Assembly (NCBI RefSeq): GCF_000224145.3
Contig: NC_020174.2
Coordinates: 5,811,106 to 5,875,105 of the forward strand
Direction of reading: 5' to 3'
DNA: 64,000 bases
Origin: Ciona intestinalis
Taxonomy: Eukaryota > Chordata > Ascidiacea > Phlebobranchia > Cionidae
This document shows, in pieces, positions 22,101 through 31,048 of the stretch; positions within the stretch are counted from its first letter, which is position 1, and every line of letters starts with the position of its first letter. Both the position numbers and the translations under genes were made by a program. The notes beneath the pieces are model-generated. The model saw nothing but the letters and a program-made list of their open reading frames with translations, ran no database searches and had not been told where the DNA came from.

Positions 22101-23189
22101 AGGAATGGTTTCCACCCAAACTAGTAGAGTTACCACATGAATACAGTGTGTTGTTTCAACGATACAGACAAGTGGTAAACACAGCTATGAGTAATGTCCA
22201 TGGGATCTAGGATTTAAGCCGTACTTTGCCCATTACCCCAACACCCAGGGTTTTAAGTTAACTTACTAAAACGTTTTTTATTTGAATAAATGAAGTTTTT
22301 TATCCTCGCATGGCAGAATAACAACATTTATTATAGTCTCTGTTTTATACACATTGTGATTGTTTACAAGATATATTTTACCACTTTGTTGGTGATTGTT
22401 TGTTGATAATTTTGGTAGCAGCGTCGAGCCTTGAACCCATAACCTCTGTGCTAGAGGCAGGCACGCTAACCACTCTTGCCGGATTTTTAACCTCTTTGTT
22501 TCTAGGAATGCGACAAATGCAAAACAATCCCCAAGGACCCGGCCCTGTGTCTTGTATGTGGTTCCTATATCTGCTACAAGAGCAAGTGTAAGTTTGTTGA
22601 GACAGAACCTGAACTACAAGAAACCATGGCTCGCTTACTAGAAGCTAACAGAAGGTTGCGACAGGATAATGCAGCCAGTCGCCACTCAAAGACTTGTGGG
22701 GCAGGCACTTGTATACTGCTGTTGATTAATTCCTCTATTGTGGTCGTTATAAGAGGGTCCAGGGCTTGCATATGGGGTGAGTAGCACTGTTATGGGTTAA
22801 GATACATTGTATTTGTATTCGTTATGCATGCATGTTAGTATTTACATGCAGATAACATAGCCAGAATGACTTGTTAATACGTAGCAGCCAGTAACAGACG
22901 TGTGTAACAGCTAGGTTAGATTTCAGATAGGAATAGCAAAATGGCGCCCATTTTTTTGCATGCTGTAATTGACTTTGCGTGCCCATATCTGCTTACGGAT
23001 TCTCTGACGCGAAACTTCGATTCAGGAACTCTTTATTTGGACGCGCATGGAGAGGAGGACAAAGGTTGGAAAAGAGGAAAACCACTATTTCTAAAACGGG
23101 AACGACTGGAGTTATTAGAACGACAGTGGATTCAACATTCGTTCGATAACTCTTGCAAGAACTGGGCCGCCCATCGGCAAACACTGTGA
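4176..23189 (+). CDS. UBR3: UBR3 E3 ubiquitin-protein ligase, 35 coding exons, complete
   Basis: Exons: 4176-4315, 4589-4767, 5436-5614, 6027-6171, 6466-6623, 6964-7070, 7484-7636, 7979-8057, 8482-8684, 9585-9744, 9794-9874, 10027-10207, 11283-11350, 11733-11867, 12324-12519, 12720-12902, 13287-13393, 13859-13949, 14253-14377, 14864-15110, 15525-15592, 15855-16037, 16396-16576, 17021-17260, 17530-17676, 18196-18415, 18754-18971, 19218-19384, 19723-19844, 20308-20485, 20990-21131, 21386-21474, 22043-22174, 22506-22776, 23026-23189. All phases join to 1812 residues (human about 1888). The UBR box is at about residues 80-148 (VWTANFVAYRCRTC; ACDCGD). A split RING-H2 finger runs about 1158-1298 (CVICG; CGHHVHFSCH; CPMCR). 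The C-terminal UBR domain starts about 1669 (DKCKTIPKDPALC; LDAHGEED). It should transfer ubiquitin to substrates in the cytosol. Oddities: a GC donor after exon 17, a minisatellite in intron 3, and an enlarged segment in exon 34. The exon 17 acceptor is ambiguous by three bases. Confidence 0.96.
5278..5385 (+). repeat. SINE fragment in UBR3 intron 2
   Basis: Contains TGGTAACTTGTAAGC and GACTGTCGTTTCCCTGCCATG, the central part of the tRNA-headed SINE found whole at 309-600, here in plus orientation and without the head. Confidence 0.6.
5678..5999 (+). repeat. ~30 bp minisatellite in UBR3 intron 3
   Basis: Eight imperfect copies of a unit like CATACGTGATTAAACAGTTT followed by GTGAAATTTTT, then one decayed copy (AAACTGTTTG). 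Each intact copy carries the trinucleotide CAG after an A/T run, so each resembles a weak 3' splice acceptor. The array ends about 30 bases before the true acceptor of exon 4 at 6026. Confidence 0.85.
11038..11245. repeat. Dispersed repeat family C (two tandem copies)
   Basis: Contains GCCAAAGTATATTGCATTCA twice, followed by ACCA(C)ATTAATCAATG and GTTTGACAACTTTGAGTGTAA. Related copies lie near 7250-7400, 8228-8370, 8800-8880 and 49895-49990. No coding potential; family not named. Confidence 0.6.
11580..11700 (-). repeat. SINE fragment in UBR3 intron 13
   Basis: Contains the SINE-body sequence around TTTAGACAACAC and CACTGGGCTTGAG, TAAGTGTCTTG and GGGCACGTACCCGCAT, matching 440-530 of the full copy. 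The tRNA head is absent. Confidence 0.5.
11883..11955. repeat. Dispersed repeat family D
   Basis: Short unit with GGGGTAATGGGCC, CTAAATCCCAGGTCC and GACCTCACTCATGTAGAA. Related pieces in one or other orientation at 7750-7790, 7865-7945, 10268-10340, 12140-12200, 13135-13200, 16770-16830, 22200-22250, 50795-50870 and 52160-52250. Confidence 0.55.
13599..13749. mobile_element. Foldback element with ~57 bp inverted repeats (UBR3 intron 17)
   Basis: The left arm begins TTATACCCTTTTTGCATGGT and the right arm ends ACCATGCAAAAAGGGTATAA. Between them ACTTTTATGC, GTAAGTACTCGCATATTTAC and their complements also pair, leaving a loop of roughly 35 bases. No coding capacity. It differs in sequence from the main MITE family. 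Confidence 0.8.
14653..14846. mobile_element. MITE copy (UBR3 intron 19)
   Basis: Full-length copy of the main family: left end TATAGGAGGGTGGGGGAAAT, GGGACACCTTTTCATTC, the middle marker CGTTGTTAATTGTTTAAAAC, right end CCGTCTTTCCCCACCTTAGTA. Confidence 0.85.
16868..16953. mobile_element. MITE fragment, right half (UBR3 intron 23)
   Basis: Contains ACCAAATAGGACGAGAAAAG and the right end CCCATCTTAACCCACCCTAC followed by TATA. The left half is missing. Confidence 0.65.
17312..17466 (+). repeat. SINE fragment in UBR3 intron 24
   Basis: In plus orientation it shows the B-box region (AGAGGTGATGGGTTCAAGGC), GATGCTGCTACC, then the body (AAGACACAAGTGCTCCAACC) and a tail with ATCACCCACCAAGTTACATG. 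The 5' A-box part is truncated. Confidence 0.6.
18057..18138. mobile_element. MITE fragment, right half (UBR3 intron 25)
   Basis: TTCTTTGTTCACTACCAAAT, ACGAGGAAAGATAATGAAAA and the end CTTACCCCACCCTACTATAT mark a half copy just upstream of the RING exon. Confidence 0.6.
19513..19668. mobile_element. MITE copy, left end lost (UBR3 intron 28)
   Basis: Runs from TGGTAGTATACAAAGAATAT through CCGTTGTTAATTGTTTGAAA and GTATTTGGATATTATGTGCT to CTTCTTCCCCCACCCTACTA. Confidence 0.7.
20690..20950 (+). repeat. Two tandem SINE tail fragments (UBR3 intron 30)
   Basis: GCGAGGATAAATAGTTTACA, TGGTAACTCGTAAGCAGGCA and ACGACTGTCGTTGCCCTGCC are followed by a second diverged copy starting GTGAGGATAAATAAGTTGCA. 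Both end in CAGGGCTAAATAACT(C/A)AC. Related fragments lie at 21240-21320 and 21540-21640. Confidence 0.6.
21789..21987. mobile_element. MITE copy (UBR3 intron 32)
   Basis: Well preserved: TATTAGGGTGGGGGAAGGGA, CACCTTTAGCACATCATATC, CCTGATCGTGTTTTAAACAA, ACCAAATGGGACGAGAAAGT and AAAAGGTGTTCCATCTTCCC. Orientation is opposite to the copy at 14653. Confidence 0.85.
22294..22484 (-). repeat. tRNA-derived SINE with intact A and B boxes (UBR3 intron 33)
   Basis: On the minus strand the head reads AGAGTGGTTAGCG (A box), then GGTTATGGGTTCAAGGCTCG (B box) and GACGCTGCTACC. The body is shortened relative to the copy at 309-600. Confidence 0.7.
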
Positions 23190-23844
23190 ACATATAAGAG
23201 ATATCCGTATATGATTCAACATTAAGCGGCAATGAGTGTACAGCCATCATGCCTACTATCATAAACATAGCGTTCAAAGAGCAAGTTTGAATTGCTAAGT
23301 GGAATCTAATGCAAGATAAGTATCACTACATATCGGTCGTGCCGTCTCGGGGCAGCTCTTCGTTTATCATCATTACTGAGTCTTATACATGCGGTGACGT
23401 ATTACTTCTTTATTGTTACATCATACATCTGTGATACGTCACAGGCAACGTCATTTTTTCTCTCCTGACTTCCTGAAAAGTTCCACCTCTGATTTTCGAT
23501 TTTACTTTAAAAATCAATAAATTCCTCTTTTAAGCTTTGCTTTCCGGCACTTCCCAACTTTATACAACTCTTTGATTCTCCTAATACAGTTCTATAACCA
23601 CCAGCACCAGATATTTAAACACTTGTTCCAGCTTTTACAGTGTTCGGTATTGGCAGTATACTTAATTCAATTCATTTGACATTTTCCCTTTAAGCTTGCC
23701 ATCCATTATTGAACTGTGGTGTTCCTCGTTTCTTGCACCGAAAATGCAACTGTAACCCGTTTTATTCTACCACAAACATACATGGCGCTTTTCTAGATTT
23801 TTTTTTCAAAATAAAAGTCAAACGCGACGATTTCTTCTTGTGAG

Positions 23845-23985
23845 TTAAATAAATTCTTGTGTGGCGGGAAACGACAGTCGTTATAAAACCTGTTTTATTT
23901 TCATATTTTTATAATGTAGCCGCCAATCAGACGACTAATTAAGGACTCTTGGTAGCAGCGTCGAGCCTCGAACCCGTCAGCCCTT
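23845..23985 (-). repeat. SINE fragment with tRNA-like head
   Basis: GTGTGGCGGGAAACGACAGT and CGTTATAAAACC (body) plus GGTAGCAGCGTCGAGCCTCG and AACCC (B-box side of the head); the A box is lost. Confidence 0.6.
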
Positions 23986-24129
23986 TAAATGATAATGCTA
24001 TAATGAGATGGCTTTAACAACCAATGGTCTTGATAGTTTGCATTTGACTATTTAATACACTTCAGAAACTCCTAACGTATACAGCACTATAGCAATTATT
24101 TGTGCTTTTGACAATAAACTTCGCATTTT

Positions 24130-24237
24130 TAGAGTCGCAGGGCTACAGTGACTTAATTCTGTAAATATTCTTTGTTTACCACCAAATGCGACGATAAAAA
24201 GAATGAAAACATTGACAATCTTACCCCAACCTGTTAT
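24130..24237. mobile_element. MITE fragment, right half
   Basis: ATTCTTTGTTTACCACCAAA, GCGACGATAAAAAGAATGAA and the end CAATCTTACCCCAACC. Confidence 0.6.
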
Positions 24238-26063
24238 GTTTAAGTGCAGGTGATTGTATGTAATATATGGACGAGTATATTTGTCTAGGTTAATAACATG
24301 CAATCAAAACATCTGACATCAATGTTAATATTCTCTACTGGCCAATTAGCTTGGTTATGTTTCGTAACCTTTGTGCAGCAGTTGCGATATTGCAATGCCC
24401 TTTAAGGTTTTTGGTTATTGCCATATACACAATTTAGTTATTGTCCCACGTGTCACTTTTCAATGGTATCTCTACCTTCAATCTGTATTGTTATACAGCC
24501 TGCTATTTCAGCGGCCCACGCGTTCTTTAACTGCCCCCACCTTTCAACGGCAATTTCGGTGCACCAAATCTAAACTTACGGTTCGGTTTGACGGGAATAC
24601 AGGCGCCGAAAATGTCAAAGCAGATTGCGGGGAATTAGATAATGATTCAAGCTGCAGATAAGACAAGAGAAAATGTCGCTGCAATCAATCTGTTCCCATT
24701 GAAGTTTTACTCGCATATAGCTAAAACCGGTCTAACCGCTGCAGCAAAATCGAGCCACTTACAAAACACCCCTATTATAATTTTGATTTTTCAAGACTCC
24801 AGTTACACGCATACCGCACGAATCCGGTCGTCCGGCGTGCCCTGCAATCAAATCTTTAAATTAAGGACACCAACACTTTAAAACCCTGTCTTCCACGTAG
24901 AGTTAATTTCATGTCAGTATAGATTACGGTTGATCCTTTGCCCAATACGTGCAGTATATTTGTTGTGAGTTCATAAACTTCGAACCAAACGACCTGAAAC
25001 TTGCTTTTAACCAGACACGGGTTGTTGTTCGTATTTATTTACTAACATGACGTCACGTACAACTCATCGCGCATCAAACAACACAGCGAGAACAGTCGTC
25101 ATAAGAAGTGGATTTCTTGCACCTCATTTTCCCACGACCTCCAGACTGCGATACGTATATATATATCTAATTTTTAGTTTTATATACAAATTAATTGGAG
25201 AAAATAACAAAGCTGTCACTTTAATGTATAAATCAGAGATTTCTTGTCAGTTTTGATACAGTTATGATAGACCATATCTCTATGATACAATTTTCATCTC
25301 AAACGTTTTGATTAAAAAGCTAAACCATCTTTGGTGATGTGGGCAGAGTTAAAAACGATGTAACTTTGATTTCGCTTTTGTAGTTTGATATTTGACCATA
25401 ATTTCGACATAATTAGCACTGAGTATTTCATTGGCATAAAAACAGCCGCACATAAAAACAGCTAAGATCTTACCAAGAATAAGCAAGTCAATTAGGTAAT
25501 CAGATACAGACGAATTGGCACCTCAATTTGCCTTAGGGCTGATACACATAAACGTTTATTCGACTATTTGCACAGTTTTGTCTTCGCAATAACCATTCCA
25601 ATAAAGTTCGGCAATTAGAAAACGACCGTTCGTCCATGAACTTATTGCTTGTTGATTTTAAACAGTCTTTGCCACGGTTCGCTATTTCATGTTTTTCGAT
25701 ACTTTTCGTGTTTTGCGGTGTTAGTTGTAAATTGTACTAGTAATGTGCTGACCGATGAGTTTGTACCTGGACCAAAAAGTGACGTCTTAATTCGTACTTC
25801 CACACTAGCTACGGAATCCAACGCGTTATGACATCAAAGGCATCAAACCTAATCTTTAACCACCTGACATTTTCGACCAACCACAAACCGCACCTGGACC
25901 AAGTTTTTATCATACAATCAAATCATGACGTATGCAACAGCTCATGATTTCTGTGAAAACCTTTAAATGCAAAAAGGAATGCAATGTTGCTGTACTGTAT
26001 TCCACCAACCGTCATTTAGCACATAACCTTGTGTATTTTATAAACCGTTGTTGTAACATAAAA

Positions 26064-26260
26064 TATAGTGGAGTGGGGGAAGATGGGACACCTTTTCGTT
26101 CTATTTTCTCGTCTCCTTTAATAGTAAACAAAAAACATTAAAGAATTATAAAACCATATCCTCGCGGGTCCCATAGACCGTTGTTCATTGTTTAAAACAC
26201 GTTCAGGATATTTGGATAAATTGTGCCAAAGGTGTCCCATCTTACCCCCCAGTATTATAC
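26064..26260. mobile_element. MITE copy, full length
   Basis: TATAGTGGAGTGGGGGAAGA, GGGACACCTTTTCGTTCTAT, GACCGTTGTTCATTGTTTAA, and right end AAGGTGTCCCATCTTACCCC. Confidence 0.85.
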
Positions 26261-29200
26261 AGTATTTCGTACACCGTTCTTCAGCACACGGCATCTTTTA
26301 TACGCTGATAGACCTTACGTTTAGATATATCTTACAAGTTAACATATATGGTTCTTGAATGAATTTCAAAATGGCATTCCAGGAGGTTTTTAACTCGTGT
26401 TTGTTTAAATTTCAGGGTCTTCTAAATCTGAATCCGTCTTTGTTTTTCCGGTCAGCTGTTACTGATTGTCGGTCTGCATGTGAAATTACAACCTGTGATA
26501 TGGCCGATGTGGTTCTATTTGCAAACCAGCAACCAGAAAAGCCGGAAAACTCACGAGCTTTAAATGCCGTATGATATTCTACACTCGTGGATCAACTGGT
26601 ATAGGTGAGTCTGACTTAATACAATGTCGTCACGGATTTCGTATTGTAAAGCCATCTTAATGTATTACGTAGCTTGGTAATCAACCTTAAGTGGCTTAAT
26701 TAGATAAACGAGATTTCAAGTTGATGACGTCAACAATTTTAATGTGAATGACGTATTTGTAGTGGACAATAAGGTGGCGGCGCCCGGGTTCAAGTGGACT
26801 CGCTTGGCCTTAAGAGATATAAACACACCTTTTGTCATAATGAACAAATTATATTTAACGTTGAGGTCATGTATTTATGCTGCTACAGTCACCGTGGTGT
26901 TATCTTAGGGTCGAAAAAACTTTTCTGCACGTTGTGTATTATCGCGGTCATCATAATTACCGTGTCACCCGCAGATTTGAAAATACCAAATCCAAAAAGG
27001 GTAACTGTAAGCTTTTAGCCCTATATACACCATCAACTTTGTATATGATGTGTCTATCTAGATTAGAACGATTGCGCTGGTGCTGTTGCTAGTTAATCAG
27101 CATTAGTTTAAATCTATATATAATCATCCGTACATGCATATACGCTCCGGGATATACATGTACACTGCGTGTAAAACATCGCTCCCCTGCCCGGAACTTG
27201 ACAAAATGCTCTGGACAAATTGGTATAAACAACACTGACAAATGTTGTACGTTTTTGTCGTGCGGATTTATTTTCATTGGCGTGTTGCGGTTATTATAAA
27301 TTGCCTCGCCGTGTATCTAATTTCTCTTATATGGTATAAATTGAACAGTGATGGTCTGTAACTGGACGTTTGTTTTTGCAGCGAACTGCCCGCGCTCACG
27401 GCTACATTTAATTCCGGTTAATTGCGATCAGTATACGTCGCCACCAGATGCGCTACCTGTTATATTCATTATAGACCGATGAACTTTACGGCCAATTATT
27501 ATACGGACACGCTTGTTCCGCGGACCCAGCGCCGCAAAGTAATAGCAGATCGTCGATCATGAAACAGTATTGACTCCAATTAGCCGTGGAGAGATTAAAG
27601 GCTAAAGGTTTTAGTGGAAAATCACAACAAGTGTTAACGGAATCCTTTGGTTCGGATGCAAACTGATAAACAGATCAAGAAACGTTGCGGATCCAATCGT
27701 GGCCTCTCGTTCAGTCACGACTTTGAGAACGGAGTTTTTTTCACGGGCAAATTTTGCTATATAACTTCGTCTATACGTGGTATAATATGCGACCATGCAT
27801 AATGTATGCGCCGGGTAAAACGCCGATGGTTTTAAGAGGAATATAAAATTAGTTATCAAACGTTTCTATAGGCAACGATGGCTTATCAGGGGAGGCAGGT
27901 GATGTCCACAATGAAACAGCGGTTTAAAAATTAATATGAAAGCCCACGAATTTTACCGTATGCTTGGTCTGTAGAATAATTTGTGGAGTTCGTTTATCGC
28001 GTAAAAGTTGAGAATCCTGGCCCACTACCCAGTGTTTTATGCAAATTGCTGTCATTACGTTTTTAATTAAGATGTAAGCATGCTTTATGAAGCTTGGAAA
28101 TTGTACATTTGCCGTAATGGACGTGAAATGACGCTCCTGGCAGAGACAACACTTGAGAAACCGACGATTCAGAAACCAGAAGTTGAAAAGTAACGTTCCA
28201 ATGGGGATTCCGGTTTCCTTTGCAAATACGGCCGAGTCCGGTTCTCGCTGCGGTAATGGACGTCGCTAATTGAACAGCACCTGATATTGCGACCACTCAA
28301 ACCCCGAATTAATCGGTCGACGCCATTTTGTTGCCAGCCGCAGGGCAGCTCCAAGGTCACGTGACCGACGCCTCGCCTTCGTCGTAATAAGAACACGCAG
28401 GGGAAATGCACAAGAAGAAGAAGAAACGGCCAGGTTGCCCTAGCGTCTTGTAGTTTCCGTTTACCCATTTAGGCAGAGCAGTCGACCTGACAGGAGGCAA
28501 ATTTTTCTCTGATCGAAAAAAACTAACCACAGCTTTAATGATAAGATAGGGGACTTTATAATTCCGACTAATAAAGTTATCAAAACAACCGCAGCGTCCG
28601 TGTAGTGCATCGGTACCGTTATCAATCCCGAAAAACTCTTCGGAAATGCGTTTCTATGAGTTGTAAATACGTGCGCAAAATTCACACGCATTGTTTCGGT
28701 GCGTACGTGTCTTGTAACCAGATTCAAGTGAGCGGCGACAAAGTATTAACGATCTCAATAAACAAAACCGATGTCTCGTCGCGGCCGCTGACACGCAGGT
28801 TGAAAGAGTGGTTTTCGCCGCTTTGTTTACAGCTGCCTCCTCGTCACTTCTAAACTTTGCAACTTGGTACACGTATTCGACAAGTCCACGTCAGGGAATT
28901 GGTAGCAGGGCACATGTACCACAGTGGTGTAACTACAGTTGATACTTCGCAGTTTGTTTGTAACTTTAACAGCGCGTATTGTGTAAAGGAAATTGTCTAT
29001 ACCGAAATATACCAGTTTTAAAATCGATAGATATACGAATTGCTGTCTTGACGCAGAAACAGATATACGCGCTATAGCCAGGAATCTAAATTAGGTCTTT
29101 GAAATGCGTGCATAAAATATTCATTGCAGAAATAGTACTTGAAGATCGAAGATATTTTGCGTTTTAAAAACGTCCTTCGATTCTGGCAATAAATACGTGA

Positions 29201-30858
29201 TAATTTCGGAATTCCGGCACTCGTCGGCTGACATCTGTGGGCGGATCGTTGACGTATGCTCTCGACCATTATGACCTAATAATTAAAGCCCACGTGGTAT
29301 GCTAAACAGTAGGTAGGCTTAATTGCGAAAACGAGCTATTTTTTCTACATGCGCCTCAGCACGAAATCTCCTTAAGACTCCAATATTAAGACCAAACTCG
29401 CGAGCCCAAGCCGTAACAGAATATCCCACAGTTTTAGAATGTTCGTACCCGTGAGAGTTTGATTTTTTATTGTGTTACTGATATAATGTATCTTAATGCA
29501 TTCTATTTGCAGCCTTTTCAATATACAGCTGAAATATAGTTGTGTATAAGTGGTATAAAGTGATTGAATTGTTGCGACGTGTTCTAACCTCTCACTTCCC
29601 ATCGAAGAAAATCTTTTGAGAACGAAGACAACTACTAATGTGAGTGAACTAGTGATTAACTATTTAAGCATACACTATGTTAGCTTAACGTTTTAAACAG
29701 TTACCTTCTAACTCTGATACTTAAACCAGAAAAACATGATTTCATGTAGTCGGTATACTTTAACGTTTGTTCTTTTTCGTTAATGGAAGCGTAGTTCGTT
29801 TTATTCCAACCGGAAAAACCATGATTCACTTTGATCGGTACACCTTAACAGGTTTTCCTTTTTGATAACCGTAGAGAAAAGTATATTTATTTCTATATGT
29901 AAAATTAAGGAACACAGCGATTAAACGAAAATCAATAAACCACGCCTATAAAAAAGGAAAATTTACATTTCATGTTTAGAATATAGTGCAAAATCAAAAT
30001 GTTTTAATTTGCAATATAGCTGATATTGTTCTGTATGGGCTGGATCCTTAAACGGAGTTACAGACCGCACCTGGATATGAGTTAACGAGGGATTTTACTT
30101 TATCTTGTTTTTGTTTGGTCAAATTTGACGGCAAGAAAAACAATTTATTCGCGCGTCACTGCTGTCATTGTAATCTTTTGAAATCGACTGCGCATGTGAA
30201 TGCGAAAATGGCCACACTATAATCCCCAATCTGTAACCCGACACGGCCCCATGCGCGATCGGTTTCTAGAATTGTGTTTAATAATGTAGTTATATGTTAT
30301 ACTGAGGTGTCAATCAAATATTTTGCTTTATATACTGAAGAAAGGGCTTCAGATTTAAAGCACAAAATGGTCCCGTTTTTTTTGCGGGAACTGAAAACAG
30401 CTTTTAGATAAAACCTTAGAGGAGTTCGGATTCTGCCAACAAAGTGGTGACAGAAACAATTTTGCTCATTTAAAATTCCATGTTGAAAATGGCCGTTATT
30501 TTTTCGGACAAAAATATGGAATTCCGGGGGCGTTTTTAAAAAAACACGGTGCCCGCCAAGGCGGTGTCCGAAATTAGAACATTAGGGGATTTATAATTTT
30601 GTGAACGGTCATGACCGCTGAGTGCTGGAGTCAGTATTACCCAGTCAATTTGCCATTATCCTCGTCCGTGTAGAGGCATTACAAGTTCATCGGCGATAGC
30701 AATTAAAAGTTTACATCAGTATAAAGCTCATCAGAGCACCAACTACTCGTGTACTTGCGTCATTAGACCACTTAATGGAACTATTAAAAATTTCGCCGTC
30801 GCGAATTTTCATACCGGCACTTTTGTAATTTTGAAAAACTACATTCAAATTCTTACAG
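26261..30858. other. Gene-poor interval with candidate regulatory DNA
   Basis: No convincing exons. The part from about 27.3 to 29.3 kb is richer in G+C than the flanks and nearly free of the MITE/SINE repeats, unlike the UBR3 introns. It contains the 12 bp palindrome annotated at 28355. Being non-repetitive and non-coding, it is a candidate for conserved regulatory DNA, but comparison with another Ciona species is needed to show that. Confidence 0.4.
28355..28366. promoter_or_regulatory. GGTCACGTGACC palindrome (E-box with nuclear-receptor half-sites)
   Basis: A perfect 12-base palindrome centred on CACGTG, the USF/MITF/MYC-class E-box. The left flank reads TCCAAGGTCA, which is also the SF-1/ERR-type nuclear receptor site. 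Function is inferred only from the motif. Confidence 0.35.
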
Positions 30859-31048
30859 TATAGGGTGGTAGAAGATAATGTGGCACCTTCTTACATTATT
30901 TTTCCGTTCCATTTGGTAGTAAACATAAAACATTTAAAGAATTATAAAACCCTCGCGACTCCTATATGACCGTTGTTAATTGTTTAAAACACAGGATATT
31001 TGGATATTAGGTGCTAAAGGTGTCCCATCTTCTTCCACCCTACTATAT
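30859..31048. mobile_element. MITE copy, full length
   Basis: TATAGGGTGGTAGAAGATAA, CCATTTGGTAGTAAACATAA, CCGTTGTTAATTGTTTAAAA, and right end GGTGTCCCATCTTCTTCCAC. Confidence 0.8.

Larger units (their letters stand above)
23190..26060. other. Gene-poor DNA downstream of UBR3
   Basis: No exon I can support. AATAAA in CAATAAATTCC near 23515 may serve UBR3 as a distant poly(A) signal. It contains a SINE piece (23845-23985), a MITE half (24130-24237) and several open frames of 60-96 codons without family likeness or splice context. Confidence 0.5.

Noticed and set aside
22418..22484. tRNA gene call from A and B boxes
   Set aside because: No full cloverleaf or acceptor stem pairing; it is the head of a SINE.
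22941..23025. Alternative start giving an 82-residue protein ending in the UBR3 C-terminus
   Set aside because: The upstream part is intron; a good CAG acceptor at 23025 and matching phase join the homologous part to exon 34.
26359..26574. 71-codon plus-strand frame
   Set aside because: No recognisable motif or exon borders supported by phase; probably random.
28169..28468. Minus-strand 99-codon frame with a hydrophobic N-terminal stretch
   Set aside because: No family likeness, no splice or poly(A) context, and overlapping frames of similar size suggest chance in a GC-richer patch.
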